A stretch of 64,000 bases of DNA, taken from an uncultured Pseudomonadales bacterium. GTDB taxonomy: Bacteria; Pseudomonadota; Gammaproteobacteria; Pseudomonadales; Pseudohongiellaceae. Positions 27,291-36,519 of the stretch are shown here, one piece after another. Below the pieces are notes generated by a model. It ran no database searches and was not told the origin of the DNA. It was given only the letters and a program-made list of their open reading frames with translations. Each line of letters starts with the position of its first letter. The first letter of the stretch is position 1. The stretch covers positions 1-64,000 of the forward strand of contig CALTDI010000014.1 of the NCBI GenBank assembly GCA_943842505.1, in the 5' to 3' direction. The position numbers and the translations under genes were made by a program.

Positions 27291-29254
27291 TGGCAATTAT
27301 TCGAACTGAAATACCCATGCCACTGCGTTGGCTGATAGGCGTCGCCGCCGTCGCAAGTGCCTTTCTTGCCATGGACTCTCTGCGCCTGTTTTCCGAAAGC
27401 CCGCTGCTTGATTTTGTCATTACCGTGCAGAACCATTATTACTACGCCCTAATGGGCCTGTTACTGCCACTGTGTTTTTTGATCTATCCCTCGTTTCGCA
27501 GTCCCAAGAGCTTATGGCTCGATGGCGTGCTAAGCCTTGCGGCATGCTGTGCCTGCGTGTTCTTCTTTATTAACGCAGAAACCATGTTGGACTATGGCTG
27601 GGAATTTTCGGCGCCGGCTTACGCGGTGTGGGTAAGCTACCTGCTATGGGCGCTCATCATGGAGGGGGTGCGTCGCAGCGGGGGTTGGGTACTATTCTTC
27701 CTCGTCCTGGTATTTTCACTCTATCCGATTGTGGCGGATATGCTCCCTGGGCCTATTTCAGGCATGTCGTCATCGGCTGCAGAGACAGCGTCTTATCATG
27801 TGATGAGCATAGAGAGCATCCTGGGTTTGCCCTTCCGCGCATTCGCGCAACTCGTTATCGGCTTTCTTATTTTTGGTATCGCGCTGCAGCATACCGGTGG
27901 TGGCCGCTTCTTTATAAATCTCGCCTTCGCCATGTTCGGTCATGTGCGAGGCGGTTCTGCCAAGGTGGCAATCGTTTCCAGCGGATTAATGGGCTCCATG
28001 AGCGGCAGCGTAATCACCAATGTGCTGACTACGGGGCAGATGACCATTCCCGCCATGAAGAAGAATGGCATGGAGAAAGAATACGCTGCAGGCGTCGAGG
28101 CTTGCGCGTCCACTGGCGGTGTACTACTGCCGCCCATCATGGGCTCGACGGCCTTCGTGATGGCGACCTTTCTTAACGTGGCATATACCACCGTCGCACT
28201 GGCCGCAGCGATTCCGGCTTTCCTGTACTTTTTTGGATTGTTCATTCAAGTAGACGCCTACGCGGCCCGTAAGGGACTGGTGGGCACGCCTAGAGATGAA
28301 CTGCCTAGTTTGGCCGAGACTATGAAGCAGGGCTGGTTTTATATAGCCGCGTTCATGGTGTTGATCTTTCTTCTAGTCTATCTGCAGCGTGAAGCGGTTG
28401 CGCCTTTCTATGCGACGGGTATGTTGCTGGTATTGAATCAGCTTTCGCCTAGTCACCGCTGGAACCTAAAAGATGGAGGCGCGTTTCTTGTGGCGACGGG
28501 TAAGTTGCTGATGGAGCTGCTGACGATAATGGCAGGGGTTGGACTTATAGTAGGCGCGCTATCGGTAACCGGCTTGTCGGGAACTCTGGTTAATGACCTG
28601 TTGTATCTCGCCGGTGATTCGACTTTGCTGCTATTGCTAATGGGCGCGTTCACCAGCTTCTTCCTGGGCATAGGCATGACGGTGACCGCTGCCTATGTTT
28701 TCCTCGCCATCATTCTGGCGCCTGCCTTGATTCAGGGTGGGCTGGATCCGATGAGCGTGCATCTGTTTATCCTCTACTGGGGAATGCTGTCCTTTATTAC
28801 ACCGCCCGTGGCCTTAGGTGCGTTCGCAGCGGCAAGCATCGCCGGTGCGTCGGCATTGGCTACTGGGTTCAAGGCGATGCGGCTGGGCAGCGTCATCTAT
28901 TTCATTCCCTTCTTCTTTGTTCTGGAGCCTGCGCTAATTCTGTCTGGCACATTATGGGAGACGCTCTTTGCCACTATTAAAGTAATAGTGGGGATAATTT
29001 TGATTGCAGGTACCCTGCAGCGCTATGTGCTTGGGGTGGGTTTTCTGGATCGTGCCGGGCCACTCGGCGTTGTCGGTCGCGCCCTGGTGATAATCGGTGG
29101 CGGCTTAATTGCCTTGCCGACAACCGAAGTTATTGGCATCAATGTTAGTGATGCGACGCTGATTATTAGCGGTGGAGTGATGGCGATTGCGGGCGTGTTG
29201 ATGAGCCGTAGCGAGGCTGCCGATAGGGAGGCCCCGACAGCCTTAACTACTTAA
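27290..29254 (+). CDS. TRAP transporter permease, fused small and large membrane subunits
   Basis: A 654-residue inner-membrane protein of the 4TM12TM type used by TAXI-TRAP systems. The first third carries the small-subunit-like helices; the DctM-like part shows HTGGGRFFINLAFAMFG, SSGLMGSMSGSVITNV, the VEACASTGGVLLPPIMGSTAF signature and, near the end, YWGMLSFITPPVALGAFAAA. It imports the bound solute by ion gradient. The start GTG 27290 overlaps the binding-protein stop; ATG 27317 is an alternative. The dioxygenase gene follows after 25 bases. Confidence 0.88.
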   Translation: MAIIRTEIPMPLRWLIGVAAVASAFLAMDSLRLFSESPLLDFVITVQNHYYYALMGLLLPLCFLIYPSFRSPKSLWLDGVLSLAACCACVFFFINAETMLDYGWEFSAPAYAVWVSYLLWALIMEGVRRSGGWVLFFLVLVFSLYPIVADMLPGPISGMSSSAAETASYHVMSIESILGLPFRAFAQLVIGFLIFGIALQHTGGGRFFINLAFAMFGHVRGGSAKVAIVSSGLMGSMSGSVITNVLTTGQMTIPAMKKNGMEKEYAAGVEACASTGGVLLPPIMGSTAFVMATFLNVAYTTVALAAAIPAFLYFFGLFIQVDAYAARKGLVGTPRDELPSLAETMKQGWFYIAAFMVLIFLLVYLQREAVAPFYATGMLLVLNQLSPSHRWNLKDGGAFLVATGKLLMELLTIMAGVGLIVGALSVTGLSGTLVNDLLYLAGDSTLLLLLMGAFTSFFLGIGMTVTAAYVFLAIILAPALIQGGLDPMSVHLFILYWGMLSFITPPVALGAFAAASIAGASALATGFKAMRLGSVIYFIPFFFVLEPALILSGTLWETLFATIKVIVGIILIAGTLQRYVLGVGFLDRAGPLGVVGRALVIIGGGLIALPTTEVIGINVSDATLIISGGVMAIAGVLMSRSEAADREAPTALTT

Positions 29255-29279
29255 TCTTAGATTCTACTTTGAGAACGAC

Positions 29280-30128
29280 GTGATGATAGTAGTCGAGCCT
29301 ATCGATGCTCCTTGTGGAGCGACAGTTAGAAATATCGATCTCTCAGCAGAGATTACTGAAGAGCTTGCCACAGAACTGCGTCAGGCCTGGCTGCAATACC
29401 ATGTGCTGGTGTTTCCCGATCAGATACTAAGTCTTGCTGATCTTGAGCGCTTTACTCTGCACTTTGGTAATTTTGGCGATGATCCCTTCTTCAATCCAAT
29501 AGAGGGGAGTAGTCACATTGCGGCCATATCCCGCGACGCCAATGAGACGACTCCTCTGTTTGCAGAGAACTGGCATACAGATTGGAGCTTTCAGGCCAAG
29601 CCGCCGATCGCCACCTGTCTCTACGGTATCAAGATTCCTCCCCTTGGCGGTGACACGCTATTTGCGAATCAACACAAAGCCTACGACGAATTGCCTTGTG
29701 CGCTAAAGAAAAAGATTGAACACTTAACCGCAATTCATTCGGCGGAGTCTGCCTATTCGCCCGACGGCGTCTATAGCGACAGGCACAAAAAAAATACTGG
29801 CCGCAGCATGAGTATAGTTGTATCAGATGAGGCCAGGCGTACACACAATCACCCGTTTATTCGAGCGCACACAGAAACAGGGGCATTGGCTTTGTATTCT
29901 ACGGCAGGCTATATCCAAGGTTTTGTTGGCATGGGAGAGGAGGAGAGCAAGGAGCTATTGCAGGAGCTTTACCAATATCAAGGCTCGCCACAATTTGTGT
30001 ATCGTCACAAGTGGCAGCCCAATATGTTAGTAATGTGGGATAACCGCAGCGTCCTGCACAAAGCGACAGGCGGATATGACGGCCATGATCGCTTGCTGCA
30101 TCGAACTACGATCTCTCAATTCGACTAG
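29280..30128 (+). CDS. TauD/TfdA family Fe(II)/2-oxoglutarate dioxygenase
   Basis: The 282-residue protein shows the complete facial triad: His99 and Asp101 (NWHTDWSF) and His260 (WDNRSVLH), with the 2-oxoglutarate-binding Arg275 in HRTTI. The length and SPDGVYSD-type insertion suit the TauD/TfdA family, which hydroxylates sulfonates, aryloxyalkanoates and similar acids so that a leaving group is released. Placement directly after a TAXI-TRAP importer suggests that the imported solute is its substrate; which acid is unknown. ATG 29280 or 29283 may be the start; the ribosome site is weak. Confidence 0.88.
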   Translation: MMIVVEPIDAPCGATVRNIDLSAEITEELATELRQAWLQYHVLVFPDQILSLADLERFTLHFGNFGDDPFFNPIEGSSHIAAISRDANETTPLFAENWHTDWSFQAKPPIATCLYGIKIPPLGGDTLFANQHKAYDELPCALKKKIEHLTAIHSAESAYSPDGVYSDRHKKNTGRSMSIVVSDEARRTHNHPFIRAHTETGALALYSTAGYIQGFVGMGEEESKELLQELYQYQGSPQFVYRHKWQPNMLVMWDNRSVLHKATGGYDGHDRLLHRTTISQFD

Positions 30129-30141
30129 AAGGGTAAGAATA

Positions 30142-30465
30142 ATGAAAATTACCGGGCTACAGATATTATATGGTGTACTTGCTGTTATTGGGGTGTGTGT
30201 TACCTGGTATTTCAATTTGCAGCCGATGGAGATGAGTTACATAGAAGGCCTCTATGACAACCCGGCAGCATCTTCTTTCACTAATGATTTGATCGTCGTC
30301 GTAACTGCGTTTCTTGTCTTTTCGTTTGTTGAGACGGGGCGGCTCAAGATGTCCTATGGTCTATGGGCAGCGATCTTCGTTCTTACCTTTGTTGTCGCGG
30401 CTGCGATGACCGTCCCCCTGTTCATGCTGTTGCGAGAGCGTCGTTTGATCGCAATGGCGGAATAA
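30142..30465 (+). CDS. DUF2834-like small membrane protein
   Basis: Start ATG 30142 follows the dioxygenase stop by 13 bases and gives 107 residues. Three hydrophobic segments (residues 7-22, 47-63, 74-98) and the pattern WYFNLQPM ... NPAASSFTNDLIVVVTAFLVFS ... E match DUF2834, a family of small inner-membrane proteins without known function. It probably belongs to the TRAP-dioxygenase operon. Confidence 0.7.
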   Translation: MKITGLQILYGVLAVIGVCVTWYFNLQPMEMSYIEGLYDNPAASSFTNDLIVVVTAFLVFSFVETGRLKMSYGLWAAIFVLTFVVAAAMTVPLFMLLRERRLIAMAE

Positions 30466-30520
30466 GTTGTGACAGAAGAGTAGATAGTTTTTCTATACCA
30501 GTAGGGATAGTGGATATAAT

Positions 30521-31054
30521 TTGGCGAGAAAATTTTTAACAGTCATTGTTCAGCTACTCATTGCCCTGGTGACAATTCCAGCCGTGGCATTGGCAACTAT
30601 GAGCTTTGAGAATCGCAACAATGATGGGCCTTCGATTATCTTTCCCGGCGGTGAGCTTGTTTCGGGGGAGCTCTATTTGGGCCCTGAGCCAGACTGGAGC
30701 TTTACCGATGATGTAGGGACTGTTCATCTTCAGCTTGATGACCCCCTAAGTTCTCGACTCATCTGGATAGAAGAGAGCGACGGTAAGATCTATATAACGT
30801 CGGACTATATGGGAACGTGGCTAGGTCGGCTCTGGAAAAAGTGGGCGGTGCAAGCGCACGAGGGTGATGGTCTCGCTGTCGTGCGCATCAATGGCGTTCG
30901 CTATGAGCGTAAGCTAGAGAGAGTTTTCTATAGCCCCTTACTCGACGGCGTCATCGAAAAGAAAATAGCGAAGTATCGATCGAGAATAACCAGGGAGGCT
31001 ATCGAGTCTGGGGAGACCTGGGTGTTCGAGCTAGCTCCGCGTACAGGAGTATAG
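30521..31054 (+). CDS. Membrane-anchored small protein, possible split-barrel fold (distant paralogue 3)
   Basis: The 177-residue product begins with one hydrophobic anchor (residues 7-27) and continues with a soluble strand-rich domain: FPGGELVSGELYLGPEPDW, TVHLQLDDP, SRLIWIEESDGKIYI, GDGLAVVRINGVRYERKLERV. The order anchor, P-GG-x-L, short hydrophobic strand with DP, then xGVRYxxKLxR echoes the proteins at 9089 and 51954, but identity is low. The start is TTG 30521 with AGGGA upstream at an unusual distance. It lies 55 bases after the DUF2834 gene. No cofactor motif is recognised. Confidence 0.65.
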   Translation: MARKFLTVIVQLLIALVTIPAVALATMSFENRNNDGPSIIFPGGELVSGELYLGPEPDWSFTDDVGTVHLQLDDPLSSRLIWIEESDGKIYITSDYMGTWLGRLWKKWAVQAHEGDGLAVVRINGVRYERKLERVFYSPLLDGVIEKKIAKYRSRITREAIESGETWVFELAPRTGV

Positions 31055-31058
31055 TGTC

Positions 31059-31196
31059 ATGAAAACCAAAACCTATCTTGCTCTGCTGATTTCGATTTCA
31101 TTGCTGGTCAGTCTGGCGATTCTCTTCATCCCCGGGTTGGCAGAATCTATTGAGACCTGGATGTTGGGATTCCTGTCCCGCAATGCAGCGGCCTAA
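31059..31196 (+). CDS. 45-residue single-helix membrane protein
   Basis: ATG 31059 lies four bases after the preceding stop with GGAG at 31046-31049. The 45-residue peptide has a lysine-bearing N terminus, a hydrophobic helix at residues 6-26 (YLALLISISLLVSLAILFIP) and a short amphipathic tail. The tight spacing and ribosome site support a real gene at the end of the TRAP-dioxygenase operon. No family is recognised. Confidence 0.5.
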   Translation: MKTKTYLALLISISLLVSLAILFIPGLAESIETWMLGFLSRNAAA

Positions 31197-31219
31197 TCAG
31201 TGCTGGTTTCTTGTTGGGC

Positions 31220-33481
31220 TTAGAACCTGAAAGTATAGCGAAGCTTAACGCTCAGATCCGAGAACGCTGTATTGAAGGTATTGTCTTGGTCCCAATCCTG
31301 AAGATTGTAATTCAATACCACGAATGCCTCCTGGCCCGCCTTGGGAACCCACTGCAGTCGCGTATTGATGCCAATCTCTTCGGAGATGTTGTCGTATTGC
31401 AGCAGGCTGATCCAGTAGAGATTGGGCGAGAATGCTACCTGGGAATTCACGCTGCTCAGGCGCGTGGTGAAATCGCCCTGTGGAAGCTCGATGTCGTTCC
31501 AGTCGTAACGCAGCGACATGGAGAAGTAACGCGACTGATTCCAGGTGAAGCTGGAGTTAATGTTGACGCGCTCGCCATTGAAGAAGTCCCCGGTTCGATA
31601 GTTCACGCTCCCGGAAAATTCTCTCTGACCGGCGGTGTTGAATCCAATCTGGGTTTCACCGAAGTCATAACTCCCAGGCTGAATAAAGACCTCATTACCA
31701 GTCTGGCGAAAGATGGCAAATGTGTTGCGCACTATTTCTTTGCTTTCGAAATGGTTTAGCGTTATTCCATCTCGCGATGTGGTTTCGAGTTCGAGTAGTC
31801 GGTAGTTAACTACTTCGGTTTGCAGGCCTCCATCTATGAGCTCGATACGCTGCATGTCGATACCAGCGAACGCGGTCTGGAAGAGACCGCTCTCGAAGAA
31901 GTGGGTATAGCCTACATCGGCAGTCAGGTCTTCGATATTTGATCTGTTCACAAAACCCATAGCCGGATTGAAATTGTCTTCCACGACCTTGTAGCCGACG
32001 CGCGCGCGGAAACCATCGCTGGAGGGATAGGCCAGACCGAAACCATAGGAAGCATCGTCGTCATCGAGACCGGTCGTGTCGGACTGCTGAAAGAACACAT
32101 TGCCCTGTAGTCTGCGACCATTGCTGAGTTGGTTGTTGATGTATTGAAAGTCGACTCCGGCAACGCTGTTATCTAGATCCGAGGTTGGGTCGCCATCGGT
32201 ATAGATAAAGCCAATGCGCGAATCATCGAGAACGTTCGCGGAGACGCGAGTGATCAGCAACTCCGAGGCATCAACCCCAGCGTTTTGGTCCTGTTTGATA
32301 GCGAGGGCGCCGATGTTGAATCGCCCAACGCGCCCACTGACGCGGCCGCCATAGTTGATATCGACCGGGCTGCCATCTGCGGCCAGGCCTAGCTTGCGAG
32401 AGAAATACGGTCGCGCATTTTCGCGAGAGCCTCCAGTAGATGCGCTATTGCCACCGGCCATGTTACTGATGCCGCCAAACTGGAATAGATCGGAATCGTT
32501 GTTAAAGAAATCTCGCCTCTCGGGAAAGAACAGATTGAAACGACCAAGGTTTACCTGGCGATTATCAACCTCGGCTGCCGAAAAATCTGTGTTGATAGTC
32601 AGTGCCGCATTTAGAGAAGGCGTGAGTCGGTAGAAGGCATCTAGCGACGGCTCATAATTCTGCGCGCTTCCCGACGGATTGAACTTCCGCTGACGAATCG
32701 CTGCGAAGCTTGGCACTATGTCGAGGCCAACACCCTGGTCCATGCCTTGCATTCCACTCATCTCACCCATGATGGTGGGGTTGTAGGTGCGGTCCAGAGA
32801 GACCCATGACATCTCTTCGTTACGGCGACGAATGCCGCGGCCGAAGTTAAAGCCCCAGGTGTCCAGGTTCGGGTCGAAGGGAAGAGACTTGAAGGGAATT
32901 TCGACTTCTGCAATCCAGCTGTTGCCATCGACACTGGTCGCGGCCTCCCAGATCGTGTTCCAGTCCAGGGTGAATCGAAACGGGGTTGTATACAGAGAGT
33001 CATGGCGCGCAGCATTGAGGTTGGTTTCGAAACGATAGCCAGCTCGGCCCTGATTAAAGGGATCGAGAATGATAACCAGACGATCGTCGAATGGCATGCC
33101 CTGGCCATGTCGCAGCGTAGGCGCCGCTATCTGGTCGGGCTCGCTGTCGAACATGCGAGCGCCGACATAGAGCGCGTCCGTTGTATAGATCACATAAAGT
33201 TCTGTTAGCTCTGAGGGCTCTACATGATCACCCGGGCGGCTCTGGTGGAAGTCAGTAATTAGTTCTGCTTCCTGCCACACTGCATCGTCTAGCTTGCCAT
33301 CGAGAATCGGTGCCGAGTTGACTCGGGCGGCACGCAGGCTCTTCGCTTCGACCTGCTGTTCCTGCACAGCCGCCTGTGCCCAAACGGCGTTGGCACTGAA
33401 GCTCAGGATGAGGATTGCGGAGATAAAAAAGAAGGTGTTCTTGGGCGAAGATAAGTGGCGTGGCAAAGCAAGTAACCTCAT
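31220..33481 (-). CDS. DUF5916 protein with N-terminal CBM9-like domain
   Basis: Start ATG 33481 gives 753 residues with a signal peptide ending NAVWAQ. Residues 35-220 form a carbohydrate-binding-family-9-like sandwich: PILDGKLDDAVWQEA, LYVIYTTDALYVGARMFD, FEIPFKSLPF-type EVEIPFKSLPFD. The rest matches DUF5916, with WVSLDR, FFPERRDFFN and repeated amphipathic strands ending in LRYTFRF, which suggests an outer-membrane beta-barrel. Such proteins are common in aerobic marine bacteria near metallopeptidases and TonB systems but their function is unknown. It is convergent with the preceding operon, 23 bases apart. Confidence 0.82.
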   Translation of the reverse strand: MRLLALPRHLSSPKNTFFFISAILILSFSANAVWAQAAVQEQQVEAKSLRAARVNSAPILDGKLDDAVWQEAELITDFHQSRPGDHVEPSELTELYVIYTTDALYVGARMFDSEPDQIAAPTLRHGQGMPFDDRLVIILDPFNQGRAGYRFETNLNAARHDSLYTTPFRFTLDWNTIWEAATSVDGNSWIAEVEIPFKSLPFDPNLDTWGFNFGRGIRRRNEEMSWVSLDRTYNPTIMGEMSGMQGMDQGVGLDIVPSFAAIRQRKFNPSGSAQNYEPSLDAFYRLTPSLNAALTINTDFSAAEVDNRQVNLGRFNLFFPERRDFFNNDSDLFQFGGISNMAGGNSASTGGSRENARPYFSRKLGLAADGSPVDINYGGRVSGRVGRFNIGALAIKQDQNAGVDASELLITRVSANVLDDSRIGFIYTDGDPTSDLDNSVAGVDFQYINNQLSNGRRLQGNVFFQQSDTTGLDDDDASYGFGLAYPSSDGFRARVGYKVVEDNFNPAMGFVNRSNIEDLTADVGYTHFFESGLFQTAFAGIDMQRIELIDGGLQTEVVNYRLLELETTSRDGITLNHFESKEIVRNTFAIFRQTGNEVFIQPGSYDFGETQIGFNTAGQREFSGSVNYRTGDFFNGERVNINSSFTWNQSRYFSMSLRYDWNDIELPQGDFTTRLSSVNSQVAFSPNLYWISLLQYDNISEEIGINTRLQWVPKAGQEAFVVLNYNLQDWDQDNTFNTAFSDLSVKLRYTFRF

Positions 33482-33725
33482 ACAGCTGGGGAACCAAAAT
33501 AAGCGGCGGATTCTAGCAACCACGGGGCCTTCAGATAAGAAGCTGACACACAAAGTTTCAACTTTGTGCGCCGCGGATCGACTTGTATCACTTGCTGAAA
33601 ATTTTCATCAAGGAACTCTATTTTCGTTTCGATGGATGACGCTCTGGCGGAGCAAAACAGTCTGGGCTAAGCTGCGATCGGTAGAAACAAATCTTTACTA
33701 AGAAAATAAGAACAAGGAGATTTTC

Positions 33726-34361
33726 ATGAACAATTTTACTAAATCCCTTCTCGCCGTTCAGATCGCGCTAGCTGGTGCAGTTGCAGTGGCACAGGATGAG
33801 GAAACCTACGCTACTTATATTACCGAGGAGCAGTGGCAGATGGTAAATGAGCTGCCCGGTGTAGATCGGCAGATCGTCAGCCGTGATATCGGCAAGTTGA
33901 ACCTCTCGGTTGGAATCATCCATAGGGGCGCGGTGGAGCGCGCTAGCGGTCAGTCCACACCCAATCCAGAGCGGCCCTGCGGTGTAAGTAGTAGCTCGCG
34001 CAACAGCAATGCGCGCGGCATCATGCACTATGCTCAGACTGAAACCTATTACATCGCCTCGGGCTCCGGGACCATAGTTACCGGCGGTACTATCCTCAAC
34101 GGCAATGAATCTGCGCCCGGCAGCAATGTTACCGATGTCTTGAATGGGCCGTCCTGCAGCGGTGTGATCGTGGGCGATTGGATAGCGAAGCACGTCAAGG
34201 AGGGCGACATCATAATCATCCCGGCGGGCACTCCCCATGGCTGGCTGGAGGTGCCTGTGCATGTGGACTATCTTTCGGTGCGTCCTGACCCGGATCGCGT
34301 CCTGTCGGATAGCTACATCAACCCAGCACTGGGTAGCGATTTTAAGATTAAGACAGAATAA
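33726..34361 (+). CDS. Exported cupin-domain protein
   Basis: The 211-residue protein has a signal peptide ending AVAQDE and one cupin barrel. Visible features are IMHYAQTETYYIASGSGTIV (first cupin motif, with only one of the usual histidines plus His at the start), GDIIIIPAGTPHGWLEV (second motif, with His) and VDYLSVRPDPDR at the end. Two to four metal ligands are plausible. A good AAGGAG site precedes ATG 33726. Substrate is unknown. It points the same way as the FAH-family gene 147 bases downstream. Confidence 0.78.
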   Translation: MNNFTKSLLAVQIALAGAVAVAQDEETYATYITEEQWQMVNELPGVDRQIVSRDIGKLNLSVGIIHRGAVERASGQSTPNPERPCGVSSSSRNSNARGIMHYAQTETYYIASGSGTIVTGGTILNGNESAPGSNVTDVLNGPSCSGVIVGDWIAKHVKEGDIIIIPAGTPHGWLEVPVHVDYLSVRPDPDRVLSDSYINPALGSDFKIKTE

Positions 34362-34473
34362 TACGGCGTCGGGCGCCTGTTGGTAGCCGATCTGATGGGC
34401 GCCGTTACCCCTTCAAAACGCTGGACAAGAGCCCGCAGGGGCGATACATTCTGTGGGTTCGAAAAAGTTCTAT

Positions 34474-34479
34474 TATAAT
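34474..34479 (+). promoter_or_regulatory. Candidate -10 box before the FAH-family gene
   Basis: TATAAT lies 30 bases before ATG 34509. A convincing -35 is not visible. Confidence 0.35.
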
Positions 34480-34508
34480 TAATCAGTGCCCCAGCACGGG
34501 AGAGAAAA

Positions 34509-34961
34509 ATGATAAGAAAGTCCCTTTTTAACCTGACGCTCACGGCAGCGCTCGCATTTTTTGCCAGCTCAGCCAGCGTCTTTGCCCAAGACCAGGAATC
34601 GGTCATGCCGTTCAAGGTTGGAACGTTTGCCATAAATGATGGCATACCAACAGTTGGCCTAGTCGTGCAGAACGACGAGTTGATCGTCGACCTAGCTGCC
34701 GCTAACCGCGCTCTGGAGCTTATCCCTCGTTACGCCACGGTAGCGATACCTGACGATATGATTGGTCTAATTTCAGCCTATGAATATGGTTTAAAGTACC
34801 GGGTCTACGAGATTGTTAATCATCTCGTAGAAAACGACATGTTGAATGGTGAGTTTGCCAAGCTACGTGCACCCTGTTGCTTCCGTGGACATCATGGCGC
34901 CGATTCAGTATCCCAGCAAGCTCATGAATGCGGCTGTGAACTTCTACACTCACGCCTGTGA
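34509..34961 (+). pseudogene. N-terminal part of an exported FAH-family hydrolase, cut by a frameshift
   Basis: From ATG 34509 (GGGAGAG upstream) the frame gives a signal peptide ending SVFAQD and the small N-terminal domain of fumarylacetoacetate-hydrolase family proteins (FKVGTFAINDGIPTVGLVVQ, DLAAANRALE). After about residue 115 it passes into meaningless sequence, while the catalytic domain continues in the +1 frame at 34846-35673. A one-base shift between about 34840 and 34870 would join both into one protein of about 388 residues. It may be a real inactivation, a sequencing or assembly error, or programmed frameshifting. Confidence 0.7.
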
Positions 34962-35673
34962 AGGCTGCAACGACGATGAGCGAGCCGCTCAGACTCGCGA
35001 GCGTCAAGTAAACCGCGGCGTTCCCTACCTGTTTTTGAAGCCTACACGAGGAGCAATCATCGGCGACGGTGATGACATCCTTATGCCTTACGGCCGTGAC
35101 CGCATAGAGTGGGAAGTCGAGATGGCTATCGTATTTGGTCGCTCAGGCAAGTATGTTTCCGCAGACCGCGCCTACGATCACGTATTCGGTTACATGGTAG
35201 CGATGGATATCTCCGATCGCGGTGGTCGTCCACCAGGTGGCTACGGCTCCGGTTCTGACTGGTTTGTAGGCAAGGGTCATGACACCTTTGCTCCACATGG
35301 TCCCTGGATCGTGCCAAAGGAATTCTACGGCGATCCTATGGAGCGTCTGCATCAGACTCTGGTTATCGACGGTGTAACCGTTCAGGAAGCTCGAGCTGGC
35401 GACATGATCCACAACATTCCTGAGTTGATCGAGTATGCCTCATCATTGATCACAATCTTCCCAGGCGATGTGCTGCAAAGTGGAACCTCTGGTGGAACGG
35501 GAGCGGGCCGAGTTGAGCGCGCAACCGGTTCTGGCTATCTTATTGATGGAGAGACGATTGAGGCAAACATCGAGGGAATCGGTACGCTTCACCATACGGT
35601 TAGACTCGAGCGCAGTATCCCGAGCGATCTGTCTGGCTCACAGTTGCCACCGGTAAGTTCTTACCGCGACTAG
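34846..35673 (+). CDS. Catalytic domain of FAH-family hydrolase (downstream part of the frameshifted gene)
   Basis: The 275-residue frame carries the FAH domain: VDIMAPIQYPSKLMNAAVNFYTHA, GVPYLFLKPTRGAIIGDGD, IEWEVEMAIVFGRSGKYVS, VFGYMVAMDISDRG, WIVPKEFYGDP and PGDVLQSGTSGGTG, including the acidic metal ligands (E in EVEMAIV, D in DISDR). It hydrolyses or isomerises acylpyruvate-like compounds in family members. It has no signal of its own and its apparent ATG 34846 lies inside the preceding frame without a ribosome site, so it is most likely the rest of the gene starting at 34509 and probably periplasmic. A terminator follows. Confidence 0.8.
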   Translation: MVSLPSYVHPVASVDIMAPIQYPSKLMNAAVNFYTHACEGCNDDERAAQTRERQVNRGVPYLFLKPTRGAIIGDGDDILMPYGRDRIEWEVEMAIVFGRSGKYVSADRAYDHVFGYMVAMDISDRGGRPPGGYGSGSDWFVGKGHDTFAPHGPWIVPKEFYGDPMERLHQTLVIDGVTVQEARAGDMIHNIPELIEYASSLITIFPGDVLQSGTSGGTGAGRVERATGSGYLIDGETIEANIEGIGTLHHTVRLERSIPSDLSGSQLPPVSSYRD

Positions 35674-35713
35674 TCGGTCTGAGTCGAAGAAACAAAGTAG
35701 TAGAAGTAATACA

Positions 35714-35755
35714 GAAAAGGCGGCTTCATTTTACAATGGAGCCGCCTTTTCTTTT
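35714..35755 (+). terminator. Terminator after the FAH-family gene
   Basis: AAAAGGCGGCT at 35715-35725 pairs with AGCCGCCTTTT ending at 35750 in a stem of about 16 bp with one mismatch, followed by CTTTTTC. It can also serve the leftward peroxiredoxin gene. Confidence 0.88.
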
Positions 35756-35835
35756 TCAGCTTTCGCTGCACGCTATAGAGCAGCGATTAACAGAGGGCGT
35801 TAGTTAAGCTCTGACCTGAGCCTAGCGTAAGTCGT

Positions 35836-36384
35836 TCAGAGCGACTTTAGATGCGCGAGCATAGTGTCTACATCGCTGCATTCGAACGGGTCTGTCGGGC
35901 AGTTGTCCGTCTTGCCTTCCTCTTCGAATAGCGCAGTGATCTGACCATCTTCAACTAGCATCGAATAGCGCCAGGAGCGAGAGCCGAAGCCCAGATTTTC
36001 CTTCTTTACCAGCATGCCCATCTCGCGGGTGAAGTCGGCGTTGCCATCGGGCAACATCTTCACGTGTTCTACATGCAGTTGTTTCGCCCATTGAAACATT
36101 GAGAACGCGTCGTTCACGCTAACACAGTACACCTCATCAACCCCAAGCTCTTTCAACTCGGCATAGTGCTTCTCATAACCGGGCAGATGGGTGCCGCTGC
36201 AGGTTGGGGTAAACGCGCCTGGCAGAGCGACTATGATTATGCGCTTGCCATCGAAAATCTCGGCACTGGTGACATCTTTCCAGACGAAAGGGTTCTCGCC
36301 TCCTACTGATTCATCTCTAATCCTTGTTTTAAAAGTTATTTCGGGTACGTGAGTACTAACTAACTTGCCTGACTCTTGATTCAT
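35836..36384 (-). CDS. Peroxiredoxin, Prx5 type
   Basis: The 182-residue protein matches atypical Prx5-type peroxiredoxins: KRIIIVALPGAFTPTCSGTH with peroxidatic Cys62 and its partner Thr, then LPGYEKHYAELKELGVDEVYCVSVND. Another cysteine (NCPTDPFEC) near the C terminus could resolve the disulfide. It reduces hydrogen peroxide and organic peroxides in the cytoplasm with thioredoxin or glutaredoxin. ATG 36384 has a GAAGAG site. It is divergent from the GntR regulator, with about 220 bases between them. Confidence 0.9.
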   Translation of the reverse strand: MNQESGKLVSTHVPEITFKTRIRDESVGGENPFVWKDVTSAEIFDGKRIIIVALPGAFTPTCSGTHLPGYEKHYAELKELGVDEVYCVSVNDAFSMFQWAKQLHVEHVKMLPDGNADFTREMGMLVKKENLGFGSRSWRYSMLVEDGQITALFEEEGKTDNCPTDPFECSDVDTMLAHLKSL

Positions 36385-36519
36385 TATGCCTCTTCTCTCG
36401 AATAGTGATTGGTATTGAGCGAAGATACGCGACGAGCAGTAATAGGTAAAATGATTAATTTCGATGATATGTATTGGAAAAAACGATCGAAAAGTATGAA
36501 TACCCGGTAATCTCGATGA

